Positions 12,380-23,739 of a DNA stretch of 64,000 nucleotides are shown piece after piece. Below the pieces are notes generated by a model, which worked only from the letters and a program-made list of their open reading frames with translations, made no database searches and was not told the DNA's origin. The stretch comes from Telmatactis stephensoni (taxonomy: Eukaryota; Cnidaria; Anthozoa; Actiniaria; Isophelliidae), in NCBI GenBank assembly GCA_029948255.1, contig JALIZF010001781.1:434001-498000 (forward strand), read 5' to 3'. The position numbers and the translations under genes are program-made. The first letter of the stretch is position 1. Each line of letters opens with the position of its first letter.

Positions 12380-15300
12380 CATCGAGTCGGCGTTTATCAT
12401 ATCAACTACAGCAGTGGATCAGGACATGGTTAGCTACATGTTACCAGAAAGTGATTGTAGATGGGGAGTATTGTCAATTTGTATATGTAAGTTCAGGGGT
12501 ACCTCAAGGGACTGTATTAGGCCCCTTGATGTTCCTATTATATGTCAATGATATTGGAAATGGAATATCTTCCATTATTAGACTATTCGCCGATGACTGC
12601 CTGCTTTTTCTTCCGGTTACGTCATTACGAGATACACATGCACTACAAGATGATTTGGATTGTTTAGTGAAATGGTCACAGGTCTGGCAAATGTCATTTA
12701 ATCCATCTAAGTGTTACACTTTACAGATTTCCAGACTTCACTCCATGATAGAGTATAATTATAACATTCTTGGGTCAATACTGAAACCAGTATCTGACCA
12801 CCCGTACCTGGGTGTTCAGTTATCAACGGGGACCTGAGTTGGAATAAACATATTAACATGATAACTACCAAGGCAACAAATCAACTAATTTTCTAAGACG
12901 CAATCTAAGCAAGTGTTCCTCAAGTGTTAAATGTTTGGCATATACTTCACTCGTTCGACCACAGTTTGAGTATGCTTCTGCAGCTTGGGACCCATATACT
13001 GTGAATAACATCTTACAAATTGAAGCCGTACAACGAAGAGCTGCTCCGTTTTTTGTCTTGAACTGTTATGATAGATAAAACACTAGTGTGACTGGTCTCA
13101 TCAAGCAATTTGGATGGGATAGTCTAGAAACTAGAAGAACTGCCAACCGGTTGAATGTCTTTTATAAAGTTAATAGTCAGATAGTCATTCCATTGCCAAA
13201 TGACCTTTAACAACCAATCAGGACCACAAGGAACCAACACTCAAAGTCATTTATCAAGATGTCAACCGGCCCTAATTATTAGTCGGGCGGCTAGCCCGAC
13301 TTTAGTTCTACCTTTTGGTCTTCTGTCACGTCGCGTTTAGTCCTCCCATGATGCTTTACGAACTCGACAACAGGGATCCCATTCATGTCTTACGATAGCC
13401 ACATGCCGATCGAACTTCGAGAAGGGAGCGAATGGAAGATATATGTTTACAAGACTTTTATAGAAGATGTCGAAGAAATTACCTGCTATAAAGACGCTCA
13501 AATCACATACAAATGCACACACCGTCCGTGATAGACCCACACTAAAAGATGTCTATGAGCGTACATTTCGACCCGGGTTGTTTCAAGGACTAACATGTTC
13601 AACATGTCTACTTGTGTCTGATATGGAAAACAAGCTAAAACGAGTTCTCACTAGTTCACACCAGATCGATGATGATCATAGCAAAAATATTTCAAATGAC
13701 AATACAAATGACAGTGACAAAAATGAAAGTCACAAAATGCTAAGTGATATTTTTTCGAGAGGGCAATGTTCTGTTACGGGTCATTTTGCGTGTTACTGTT
13801 CGAATCGAAGCTCGTCTACGGGACCAATCAATTCAAGCCAAGATAATAAGTATAAAGTGAGGTCGCACTGAGAATCTCTGCAATATATTTGGTTACCCTA
13901 TGAAAGAAAATTTTATACTATAAAGCGTCAAATACAGTAGACAATGCGGTATCTTCTGTATCTTTGACCGTGATGCAACTAGCTTTTTAAAATCAGTTAG
14001 TTTTATAATCATTGCCGCCAACGCTAGCCGTTTGTGATTGTTTGAAAAATTACTCTTACTCAAAGTGCTAAATATTTTGAACTGTCATAGTGTGTGTTCG
14101 ACACTGATCCTGGAGAATTATGTTTTGTAGTTCAACCGTTGAAGGTCAACTAGCAATGTTCGTCACACAACGCACAAGAGATAGACAAGAAACATTTCAT
14201 ATATCAGAGAAAGCGGTGTACTTTCGTGAGTTTTAGGGGAACAGTTCTGCTAACGTGGATACACCAGCTGTTTTCTGCTCGCAGCACTTAACTTTCTATC
14301 AGTGCGTTCACATTGGGACTTCTAAGCCGCTTTGCTCATAAAAGTACTTTGCTAAGTGGCTTTTCCAGTGTGAACGCTATTAGAGTTGTCCGTTTTAGCG
14401 GCACTGGCACAAGGTATGCCAGACTTGTAATTGACATAAGTTAAAGCCGATTCAAAGTTATTGTCTTGGACCCATTCATTTTAACAAAAGGCTTGGCGAT
14501 TATCAACAATAGAGAGTGAATTTCCATCCCGTCCAAGTGCGAAGTGCAATTTTGGCCATTGTAATGGCGCCATATACTTTAATTTCCACATTTTCGATTT
14601 CCAGTTATGTGGAAATTATTATCAAAATTTGAAGTACTTTTTTGTTGTAAAATGTGAAGAATTAATTCGTGATTACATTCATGTTGCTGTCGTTTCATTT
14701 TAATTTTTTTCCCCTTTTTTCTTCTTGCCATCCAAGCATTTCTGTAATGGTGTGGAAAGTCATGTCCGGGTAAACTATTACTAGTTGAGCATTTTAGCTT
14801 TAGAAAACTGTTGTCCTTTTCCAGTTTCCCGTTTGGCGTATGGACGTGACAGCTGTCATGCTCTTTGCATGGTTGGTTTGCACTTCAAAAAAAGAATTTG
14901 ACAGAAAACTGTAATATCAGTGTGAACAGAAAACTGCGTGTTTTGTTTCTTGCATAACTTTGACTTTGAGGTGAAATTTTGTTGAACCACTTCATGTAAG
15001 GAAGGACTTCTAGCAAAGCTAAAGATTACAAACAATTTACGGGGTACGACAAACCTTGTACACCTTGAGAAGGGTGACAAAAGCTCTGTTTATTACATGG
15101 TCAGCTATGGTCTTTGGTACCCAAGACAGCCTCACCAGAGGGAGAGCTTATCTTGTTTCGTAGAATAGAATTATCCGGATTGCCGACAGGTATATTCATT
15201 ATTTCCTTGCCGTTTTGGTATAAATTAAACGGGGTGCGTTCTCACGGGACGGTCGAATTTTTGACCGGTTGAAAAATCGACCTGGATATGCTGTTGGTAC

Positions 15301-16149
15301 GAAAATTTAACCGGTCAAGCTGTTCACATGATAAGACTTCGATACCAGTCAATATATCGACCGTGCCGGCTAAAAATTCGTTCTCACGAATATCATTTTG
15401 CAAGTTGAATATTTGCTGTGGTTCAAATTTTCGTGCGATTATCACGGACCCAGGTGCATAACAAAACGACTAAATAAAACGTGCCAATTTTGTTTTGACC
15501 GGTCAAAAATTTGACCAGTTTAGTGCGAACTGTACGTGAGAAACTCAATGAAAATTAGTCAAATCTTTCATTTCTATCATTTGCATTTAATTGCGCACAT
15601 GTGAGATGCAAAACACGCTATAATTCTCTGCTACGCTGGCAAAACTAACAATAACAATGACGACTACCTAACCTGGGTTTTAGCACTTACGTGATACATG
15701 TGCAAAGACATTAGAAGAGATTCAACGCTTCGAATGGAAATAAAAAACTTGCAGGCATGAATATGTTGAGCCTTCTAAATACGTTTGTGGCTTTGAATTC
15801 TGCAGAAAAAAACTTACTGAAATAGAGAGTTTTTGATTATATTAATTAACAAACAGAAGACGTAGTTGCGAGCAAATCTGCTCCAAATCAAAGCTACGAA
15901 AACAAGCAGAAAAACGATAAAGGAATATAGGGACTGATGTGAAGCTGAAATGCAAACAGCATCGACAGTATCACTTATCGTTCAAGTAATATACAGGGCG
16001 CGTAATTCTCTGTCGCAAGGCAGCGTTATATCTGTGTAAAGATCCGGAACTGAAGGCAAACCGGTAAAGCGCGCGCCATCGAGTTCCTCGGCCCCGTATT
16101 TTTTAAACTCAGTTTGAATACAGACAAGAGAATATTATAACATAGTTTC

Positions 16150-16345
16150 GATATAACGCGCGCTCTGATTGGCTAGAAACCTATGAACTATTTGCCCATG
16201 GGCTGCACCGCGCGCGCACTATCGTCGTCATCGTCCTTTTCAAATCGTTCGTTTTCAAGATGGCGACACATATAACGCGCGCTCCCATTGGCTGAAAAAC
16301 CTATGAACTATTTCCCCATGGGCTGCACGGCTTCGTTTTCAAGGC
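16150..16345 (+). repeat. Two direct copies of a TATAACGCGCGCTC unit
   Basis: ATATAACGCGCGCTC...ATTGGCT...AACCTATGAACTATTT.CCCATGGGCTGCAC occurs at about 16,151-16,210 and 16,271-16,330. Part of the larger nested element. Confidence 0.7.
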
Positions 16346-16361
16346 TCTAGGTTCTGTTATA

Positions 16362-16557
16362 AATCAATTAGACAACAGAAAGCCGCTTGCCCATAGCGTT
16401 ATAGACGCACTTGAGAAAATATAAAGAACTCTTAACAAACTAGAGTCGCACTCGGCTACGCCTCGTGCCACTCTTACGTTTGTTAATCGTTCTTTATATT
16501 TTCTCTCGTGCGTCTATAACGCCATGGGCGCGCGGCTTTCTGTTGTCTAATTGATAA
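16362..16557. repeat. Fold-back (long hairpin) sequence
   Basis: ATCAATTAGACAACAGAAAG on the left is matched by CTTTCTGTTGTCTAATTGAT on the right, and the arms continue through TATAGACGCA and AAATATAAAGAAC toward a loop near 16,455. Arms are about 75-80 bp with a few mismatches. Confidence 0.8.
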
Positions 16558-18245
16558 TTAATTCGTAAGTAAAAATTTTGAACATAACCTCCTGCAAAAA
16601 AGGAACTGTGATAACTAATCTGAATTTGACTATGAAATAATTCTCAGTATTTTCCGCACATAAACATGGCAGGGTCCGGATATAAGTTAGGATATGTTTG
16701 AAAATTAAAAACAACATTTCCCCTCCAAAAATGTGGAAAGATCTTAGTTTTACATTTTTCCAATGCTTGCTATCAATCAGCTGATGAATCTCATTATTTT
16801 TGTCTTGACTGTCTTGACTGGATGACAAAACCGGTTTGACTAGGGGGCAAAAGCTCTCAGCCAGAAAGAGTCCTTTTGTAAACTTGTAATTCAGCTGGTA
16901 AAAATTCCGGTCGAGACAGGATATGACGTTTATTGATAGCAGCCAATTTGTGCTATTTTCCAAGTGTCAGTATTACACGATGATCAGTGTTGGTATTTTT
17001 ACTGGTATCCTTATTGGTCTTTTTAGTGTTTTTATGATAGAGAGAGAACAATGGCTTGAAAGTTGAGGTGTGACTTTGAAACAATAGTCCCTTATTTTGT
17101 GCCAAACTCGCTGTTGTGCCGCTAAAACGGACATCCCTATTTGGACATTTTCGCTAAGCCGCTTTTCAATGACCAGTTTGTGGGAAAATAGGCCGGAAAT
17201 GTGATAAAACTCAATCCACTGAAAACTAGGTTTGAAACCGGTCGTGGTGGCTAATGGTGTTATTCTTGACAGTTTTTCTTTGCATATGTCAATCAATCGA
17301 TGACCTTAGGTCAAAATTTACTTGTTGGATTTCATTTCACTGCTACCATCGCAGATTTACTCTGGTGATACCCTCACAGTTACCTTGAAATCGACAGTAG
17401 TCGACAACTATGAATAATAGAGTCTAAAATGGAAGTTCAAACTAACTTAAGAGCTGTTTGACCAGATTTTTGTGTGTGTTGATGACGGACAGCAAACAGT
17501 GAAACTGGCCGGCTACTATCTTGGAAGTTCGTAGTCTGAACGCAAATTTTTGTTAAGCGGCTTTTTACTGGAAATCGATGACAGACAGCAAGTGATAAAT
17601 AAACACAAAAACCGGCCTAAGTCGATCGAAATGTGAACGCACCGTATGTTAACTTAACTTTCAGCACTTAACTTTCTCACGTCGCAAGTGTTTATCTTCG
17701 CGCTGCAAACAACAAACAATTTTACGCTCAAGTAGCCCGACTTCACGCTTCATTAGCGTCTAGTTACATTTTAAAACAGCTTCTTTCCAAGAACAGTGAA
17801 AGACTGGAACTGCCTTCCCGAAGAGGTTGTACAAGCTCCTTCTTCTGAGAAATTTAGAACATTAATATTAAACCATTTAAGAATGGATTGAACTTTATTA
17901 AGTTGAATTTGTAAATATGTATTTTATCAGATTATATTTTTATTATTATGTCCATAATATTGGATATACATATAATTTATAGTGGTACTTATAGAGTACA
18001 AATTAACATAATATTATTATTTCCCTTATTCTACATATTATAATTGTTATTATTTATTTATTTATATTTATTACTTATTATTATTATTATTATTTTATTT
18101 TACATATTCCTTGTGATACCTATGGTTTTTAAGGATAATAAAGATAGATGTAGATGTAGATGAGCTGCCAAGGCAAAACCCTCATGGCTTATTTATTCAA
18201 AACAACACCTTACTATCTGTTGCAAAATTCTGCACGGGATCTAGA

Positions 18246-19429
18246 CTTTTGGGAATAAAGACAGTAGTTCTCTGAATCCAATTAATTGCTTCTGAGTCTA
18301 TAGACTGAGGGTATAGACATTATTAGCAGAGCTCCCGTACGGGCCAGAGGCCCTCGCAAGCGGAGTACCATACCTAAGAAAAAATGGTAACCCATCGAGT
18401 TGATTTTTCATGGACACACAGGGAGCCCAACGGCTGTACATCCGTCCGTCCGTACATACATACATATGTCCGTCCGTGTACATCGCGATGCTGATTGATT
18501 GATTGCTTTTTGGCGCCAACTTGACGCGCGCTGACACTTTGAAAACTGAAAATTTACAAGTTTCCTTGCAGTTTTAACTTGCAAAGCTTAAAAATATTAT
18601 TCTCGAAACCTCGTAAAAATTTAGCGATTTTCATGATCATTAATCTGTGCCAATCTTGACAGTTAAAGCGAAAAAAACGTACGTTTGAATTTTTTTCGGG
18701 CCCGGTGTCGTTTCAAAAGCTGCTCCAAAGACGAAGGACACAGAGAATATTTTCAAAGTTGGACGACTTTTTAGTTGGATTCGAGCTTCAAAAAACTTCT
18801 CATAATGAATGAGTCATTGAGGATCGTGTGTTCTTCGTTTCGTGAAGATGCCTTCAGTAAAGCTGCTTAAAAATCTAGCCAAAGTTGGAAATCAAGAATC
18901 GTCTGCGTTGAGCATGAGCGTGAAACAAGGACTATGCTTCTAAAGGCAACAAGGAAAGCACTTCAAGGTAAAGACCCTGTCCAGAAAATGATGTCAAAAT
19001 TAAAGTCTCTTGTACCTATATTTGATCTTTTATCTTTTATTTGGGATTGATGACTTAAAAAACTAAACTTATATGCACGTTGAACTGTGGCCAAGTTTAA
19101 ACAAACACTCGATCAAGTAAGTTTACATGAAATGTACAACGACATTCGTTTCACGGTGAACTTTTTGCACTAGTTCTAATAATAATAAAATTAGTAAAAA
19201 ATTGATTTAGAACTTATTTCAACCCCACTAATGTGTAAATATAGCTCAAGTTTGGGTCTGGAATTTAATGAAAAAATTGACAGGAAAAAAAGAAGGAATT
19301 TTGCATGCAAACTAGAGTTGTTTTACCATTAACATGAAGTTGCTCAGTGGGCCCTATGAGACCTTAAATGCAGACTGAAAATGCTTAATTCCTTGTTTTC
19401 TTGTTATGTCAAGTAGCTGTTTTTATAAT
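18246..19429. other. Non-coding region with simple-repeat patch
   Basis: Contains CCGTCCGT/CATACATA-type short repeats at about 18,443-18,480 and a TGATTGATTG patch. No gene, splice pattern or RNA gene is visible. Confidence 0.5.
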
Positions 19430-20470
19430 CACTTTAAATTGTATTATCAGTGTAATCTGGAAGAGACAAGTGGGAGACAAGTATTCACCTAGCTAGTGTG
19501 TCATTCTATTCTACATTAAATAACAAAACAAAACAACAACAACAACCACAAAAAACAAGATGTCACAAATATAGTGAAGACAGACAAATCAAGATATGTT
19601 GTTCTGTAATATTCAGAACAACATTGAAAAGGTTTAATTATTACTTGTATCAATTTAAAAAAGGGTTTTGGAGATTTTGCTTTCTATTTCTGAAAATTAT
19701 GAACCAAGTTTACAAAGTCAATTATGAAATTTGACAGTGAATCTGAATATCAAAATTTACTGTAATAAAGGTCACTGAGCTTACAAGCCCATACAATATA
19801 CAAACCAAAACCAAAACTTATTTTAAAAATGCTTTTTAAAATAATCTTCATTTCAACTTTTTCAATTACCACAGGAAGCCCAATTCATTTGAATCAAGAA
19901 CATAAAAAATTTGGAGCTCTGCTTTTAGGTAGTAGTTGTTTTGAGTTGTTTTACAATTTCATCTCAAGCCATGATTAGTGTAACTTGGAAGAGAGAATTC
20001 TTGTTTCGTGTAAAGACAACTATTTATCTGTGTCATTCTATTCTACATAGTACAAAAACAAGATGCCACAATACTGTCAAGACAGAAAAATCTAAATATA
20101 ATGTTCTGCAATGTCTAATTGTTTAATTGAAGGATGTTGAAATCAGGTTCAGTATTTATGTGAATGAAATCAGTTTGAGGGATTTTTGCATTCTATTTCT
20201 GAGAATTATGAACCACTACTACAAAGTCAATTATAAAATCTGACTGAATCTGAATAAATATCACTATGGTGACTGAGTGAAAGCCTTATAATTCTCAGGA
20301 GACTGAAGGGCAAGAAATAAAGCTTGATTTCGACTTTTACAATAAAATGCAATCTTTGTTTGCCTATTACCACAGGAAGCCCAATTCATTTGAATCAAAA
20401 ACGTCAAAATAAGACAAAGTATTTAAAATTATTATTATATTTAAATGGGAGCTCCGCTATTAGGTAGTAC
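19430..20470. repeat. Diverged tandem duplication of about 0.5 kb
   Basis: 19,430-19,940 and 19,960-20,470 are direct copies. Shared landmarks in order: GTGTAA-CTGGAAGAGA, GTGTCATTCTATTCTACAT, AACAAGATG-CACAA, TTCTATTTCTGA-AATTATGAACCA, CCACAGGAAGCCCAATTCAT, and a final GGGAGCTC-GCT-TTAGGTAGTA. Divergence is clear, so the event is not recent. Confidence 0.75.
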
Positions 20471-20479
20471 CTAATTTTT

Positions 20480-20704
20480 ATATTACCGGTGACCCGGTAG
20501 TTTACATAATGGCCCTCAATTAAGAATCCCAACTGGCAAGGAGGCGAACCAGTTGGCTATATTACAAGCATGGCCGAGAAACTGAATTTGAACTAATCGA
20601 AATCGGAACAAATTCAGTCTCAGCTAGTGGCCTGAGCGGGAATCGAACCTGGGACCGCCAGATTGCGAGACCAACGCTCTGACCACTCGGCCATGCTGCC
20701 TTCT
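20480..20704 (-). repeat. tRNA-derived SINE (second family)
   Basis: On the minus strand the sequence starts GGCAGCATGGCCGAGTGGTC (A box) and has GGTTCGATTCCCGCTCAGGCC (B box) at tRNA spacing, then a non-tRNA body ending near GGAGCTCCCATTTAAA. The body differs from the SINE at 6,582. A plain tRNA gene or pseudogene is less likely because of the long attached body and because the acceptor arm does not pair well by eye. Confidence 0.65.
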
Positions 20705-20818
20705 CGCTTGTATACAAATGGCTGCAAATTTCTCAGAAATCGGACAAGGTTTTGATGTAAAAAGACGCGATTAAAATTTATATCTGACAAACAAACCAAT
20801 AGGTACGGACCATCTTAA
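20705..20818 (-). repeat. Dispersed repeat, inverted copy of 8,411-8,520
   Basis: ACAAATGGCTGCAAATTTCT through CCAATAGGTACGGACCATCT is the reverse complement of the plus-strand sequence at 8,411-8,520 with few differences. Confidence 0.85.
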
Positions 20819-21660
20819 CTCCTCAAAGAACATAAACAAGAAATAACAAAAAATAATAATCATTATATGATACAAACCAGGAAAATAGCGGTTAAGGTAA
20901 TGCAACCGATCCTGCTCGCTTTGTTTCAAGGTCTGTTGAGCGCGTCCCTGTTAAAAATACCATATATTAAAGCTTTTGATCCTATCTTTAGAATACTATT
21001 ATCACTGGTACCTACCTCAGGAGGATTTCCAATCATTCTTATATACTGAGATACTAGTAGATCAGTCCTGAGATTCCAGCGTTTTGAAATACAACAAAGT
21101 GACAAGTCTTCTGTTGCATCCAAAATTCCCGCTCTTGATCCAATCTCGTACCCAGAGCTTGCGTTCCTCTTGGTCAGCAACCGAGAATCGAAAGGCCCAT
21201 ACAGTTACTTGGAACACTCTGATTGGTTGACAGAACAATACAAGGAGCGTTTGAATTTTGCATTCTCCGCATATTTTGAGAATTGATATTTCCCGGAAAT
21301 CATTACTTTCAGATCGATTTCCGATAAGTAACATTGTTCAGAGTAGCCTGAACCAACATGTCAGAATATAAAAAGATTGTCAGACTACTTCATGTCGAGA
21401 GGGTATGAGCAAGCGATCAGATTTAGTGCAGTTTTAATAGGAGATTTGTGGCTTGTTGGTCGTTGAAGGTCGTGCTTCGAAGAGGGCCGTTGGACTATCG
21501 ATTCAAATTCAATTGACAGACTTCAAAACGTGAAATAAATCCCACAAATGACTCACATAAATATCATTCTTTACCTCTGAGTATATTTCTAAATACGATA
21601 CATACTGAAAATAAGCTCTCGATCAGCAATTTTCTGTCACAGATAGAGCTTGACATGCAT
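20819..21660. other. No gene recognised
   Basis: Short overlapping frames only. The stretch TGGGTACGAGATTG-type sequence around 21,140-21,190 recurs inverted near 22,190-22,235, which suggests further old repeats. Confidence 0.45.
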
Positions 21661-21670
21661 AGTTGAGGTC

Positions 21671-22038
21671 AGTTGAGCCCCCGGGAGGGGTACTCTCTAT
21701 ATTGGTGTGCTAGGGATGATCGTCGTATTTTTTAGGGGTTGCAATCGCCGATTTGGTATTTTTTAGGGGTCGTCAGTGAAAATCCAAGGTTTTTCAGAAA
21801 AGATGGTATTTTTAGGGGTACAAACAACGACACTTTGAATTAGTGCTGTTCGATTGTTTTCTTTGTCAGTTTTTTGTTTGATTTTTGGTATTTTTAGGGG
21901 TATTTTTGAGCTGTTAGGTATATTTTAGGGTCGAAAATTTTGGCATTTGGGTATTTTTTAGGGTACGTTTTGGAGGTTTCCGACGATCATCCCTAGCATT
22001 TTGCCCCCGAAGAACCCCCCCCCCCCCCCCCCCCGGGG
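21671..22038. mobile_element. G-tract-ended inverted-repeat element (TTTTAGGGGT family)
   Basis: Left end CCCCCGGGAGGGGTACTC then TAGGGATGATCGTCG; right end CGACGATCATCCCTA then a C tract of about 22 and GGGG, so the ends are inverted repeats. Six internal copies of GGTATTTTTTAGGGGT-like words are spaced along it. Same plan as 35,937-36,346, 41,688-42,069 and 59,744-60,106. Confidence 0.75.
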
Positions 22039-22087
22039 TTGAGCCTAGTCCGTAAATAGTGGACTAAAAATTTGTATTGGCCAGAAC

Positions 22088-22171
22088 CATTCTCGTCCCC
22101 AGATCCTCCTCGGTTGTCGTTCCTCCCCGTACGAGTGGGGTGAATGAGTGGGATCTGGGGACGATGTGGCA
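22088..22171. repeat. Short hairpin repeat (CTCGTCCCCAGA family)
   Basis: CATTCTCGTCCCCAGATCC on the left pairs with GGATCTGGGGACGA on the right. The same outer sequence forms the hairpin at 43,737-43,822. Confidence 0.7.
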
Positions 22172-22400
22172 AAAGCCTTTCTTTCTTGGTCGCTGACCAA
22201 GAGGAACACAGGCTCTGGGTACGAGATTGCTCTTGATCTTTCATCCCGAAGCAGCGAAACGAAATAGGCATGATCAGAATCTCTTGCATCGTTATCATCC
22301 GCTTTCGCGGAAATTAGAGCACAGGCAGCCCAGGCTCATCGCCAGTGGATAAGAGACGCAAAGCGATGTTTATAATATTTCATGGATTTAGTGTCTAAAA

Positions 22401-22521
22401 ACCTTAATACATCCGTCATGAAGCAGTTATGTTGTCTTTTGCCTTTTCCCCCTACTACTGCTATTTTTAGTAGGGGGAGGGGTATATTGGGAAAAGGGAA
22501 CATGATGGATGTATTAAGGTG
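22401..22521. repeat. Small inverted repeat
   Basis: CCTTAATACATCCGTCATG at the left is answered by CATGATGGATGTATTAAGG at the right, with CCTTTTCCCCCTACTA / TAGTAGGGGGAGGGG inside. Confidence 0.75.
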
Positions 22522-22569
22522 TGAAGACATTAATTATACTAAGAAAAAATAAAATCGAGAATACATTCA

Positions 22570-22870
22570 TGAAGTAATGTATAAAGAACGAGAGAGCGTG
22601 TTATATCGGTGGATAAAGATCCGAGCCGAAGGCGAGGATCTTTAGACCCGATATAACACGCTCTCGAGTTCTTTATATTACTTATCAAACGTCTAGTTGT
22701 CAATTATCATATTGGACCAGAATTTTCCAAGTTTGACTACTTTTGGCTTAGAAAATCCAAGTTAAAGTTTATGCAAATGAACAAAAATCTTTATCCGATA
22801 TAAAGATCTACGTTACGGTAGTGATTTCCATTGTGTTTTCTAATGAATTATTAATGAGTTTGATAAATAT
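22570..22870. mobile_element. MITE-like repeat with central hairpin
   Basis: 22,580-22,677 is a hairpin: ATAAAGAAC..GAGAGCGTGTTATATCGG pairs with CCGATATAACACGCTCTC..GTTCTTTAT, with a second inner stem AAGATCC/GGATCTT. The following 190 bp (GTTAAAGTTTATGCAAAT, GATATAAAGATCTACGTTACGG, GTGATTTCCATTGTGTTTT) recurs after a similar hairpin at 53,364-53,625. Confidence 0.7.
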
Positions 22871-22947
22871 TTATAAACATCACTTCATGTCTCTTAGCAA
22901 CAGGCAATGAGCCTATGCTGCTTGTGTTCAGAGCTTAGAACACTGAC

Positions 22948-23156
22948 CAAGAGACCATAATACTAAGAGAGCGAAACTCAGTATTGATGTTTGTGCGATG
23001 TTCGTGGCGACGGTCCCTTCCGCGCGCGCGCCAAAAAGCAAATGGTCGAGGGCCATGCGCGCGCGATGGCGAAGTTACTAAAAATAGCCTTAGTCGCCGC
23101 GAACATCGCACAGACATCAATACTGAGTTTCGCTCTCTTAGTATTATGGTCTCTTG
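22948..23156. mobile_element. Fold-back element with 7-8-bp target duplication
   Basis: Arms of about 60 bp: CAAGAGACCATAATACTAAG onward is mirrored by the reverse complement ending CTCTTG, with GTGCGATGTTCG near the inner end. The word CACTGAC(C) flanks both ends (22,941-22,947 and 23,157-23,163), a likely target-site duplication. The GC-rich centre holds CGCGCGCG tracts. Short frames over it are artefacts of the hairpin. Confidence 0.8.
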
Positions 23157-23283
23157 CACTGACCTGTCTCTGTTTTGGTTGTATTTTGTTGTATCTTGTA
23201 TTGGCAAAATTATCAGAATAGCAGAGATGAAAAATGATCAGATGAAAAATCTAGAGATATTTGCTTTGCCGAGATTCGTTTAA

Positions 23284-23739
23284 AGTGCCCCTAACCCCTA
23301 AATTGAAATTCTGAGAATCGTTTGTTCATGAATAGAAATGTTTAATGGTGAAATATCTCCGCATAAAATCATCTACTTTCGGAGTATTAAGCATTTGAAG
23401 TCGGGAAATGCAAATGAGATGACGTAAAAAAAGGAATTTGCATGATTTTGTTTCCAATTTTCAAACAAGTGTGTTTGAGTTAGGTGGCAAAAATATTCAC
23501 CAAACTTTGTAGTGTAGGAATGAAAATGTTTTGCGAATAGAAAATTAGTATAAAATTCATCTCAAGTGTTTTTGTATATTTAAGTAGTCCTTTTTCTACG
23601 TCATCTCATTTGCATTTTCAGATTTCAAATGCTTAATCCTCAGAAAGGAAATGATTTTATTCTGAAATATTTAACCATAAGGCTTTTCCATTCATGAAGA
23701 AACGATTATCAAAATTTCAATTTAGGGGTTAGAGGCACT
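23284..23739. mobile_element. TTAA-flanked MITE (AGTGCCCCTAACCCC ends)
   Basis: TTAA precedes (23,280-23,283) and follows (23,740-23,743). Left end AGTGCCCCTAACCCCTAAAT is matched on the other strand by the right end AGTGCCTCTAACCCCTAAAT, and the inverted repeats continue for over 100 bp (AATCGTTT-TTCATGAAT, AAATGCAAATGAGATGACGT). TTAA duplication is typical of piggyBac and Kolobok families. A relative lies at 27,634-28,084. Confidence 0.8.

Larger units (their letters stand above)
14300..17644. mobile_element. Terminal-inverted-repeat element nested in the Helitron-like element
   Basis: The left end CAGTGCGTTCACATTGGGACT and the right end, read on the other strand, CGGTGCGTTCACATTTCGA form terminal inverted repeats. 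The host word GCACTTAACTTTCT occurs on both sides (14,285 and 17,664), and the corresponding place in the relative at 7,133-7,150 is uninterrupted. Inside are several AAGCGGCTTTT-type words near both ends, a cluster of GACCGGTCAAAAATTTGACC-type words (15,240-15,530) and the fold-back at 16,362-16,557. Minus-strand frames at 16,547-16,963 and 16,973-17,296 match nothing that I know. The CAGTG start is hAT-like, but superfamily is unproven. Confidence 0.5.
13279..17763 (+). mobile_element. Helitron-like non-autonomous element inserted in a LINE
   Basis: Comparing the interrupted LINE with its intact inverted copy fixes the borders: removing 13,279-17,763 restores the target CCCTAATTA/TTACATT. 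The 3' end has a stem-loop ACGCT-TCATT-AGCGT directly followed by CTAG, next to T: a Helitron terminus. The left end has a palindrome AGTCGGGC-GGCTA-GCCCGACT and the word AGCCCGACTT returns 25 bp before the right end. A 3-bp TTA duplication reading is equally consistent with the borders. The left end does not start with the canonical TC. A second copy is at 6,863-7,359. No Rep/helicase is present. An unrecognised 134-codon plus-strand frame lies at 13,467-13,871. Confidence 0.6.
12380..18245 (+). pseudogene. Jockey/CR1-like LINE split by a 4.5-kb insertion
   Basis: Left part 12,380-13,278 encodes GVPQGTVLGPLMFLLYVND, LFADDCLLF (catalytic box), NPSKCYTLQ and, after frame breaks, RPQFEYASAAWDPYT and RNQHSKSFIKMSTGPNY. 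The coding sense then stops and resumes at 17,767 with NSFFPRTVKDWN through LRMD-stop, followed by the 3' untranslated region and a (TAGATG)n end. The minus-strand copy at 11,540-12,165 shows the uninterrupted order, so 13,279-17,763 is a later insertion. Several stops and frameshifts mark it as dead. Confidence 0.85.

Noticed and set aside
20630..20704. tRNA gene on the minus strand
   Set aside because: Good A and B boxes but poor acceptor pairing by eye and an attached non-tRNA body; called a SINE.
22935..23283. Overlapping frames on both strands sharing similar peptides
   Set aside because: They come from the two arms of the fold-back element.
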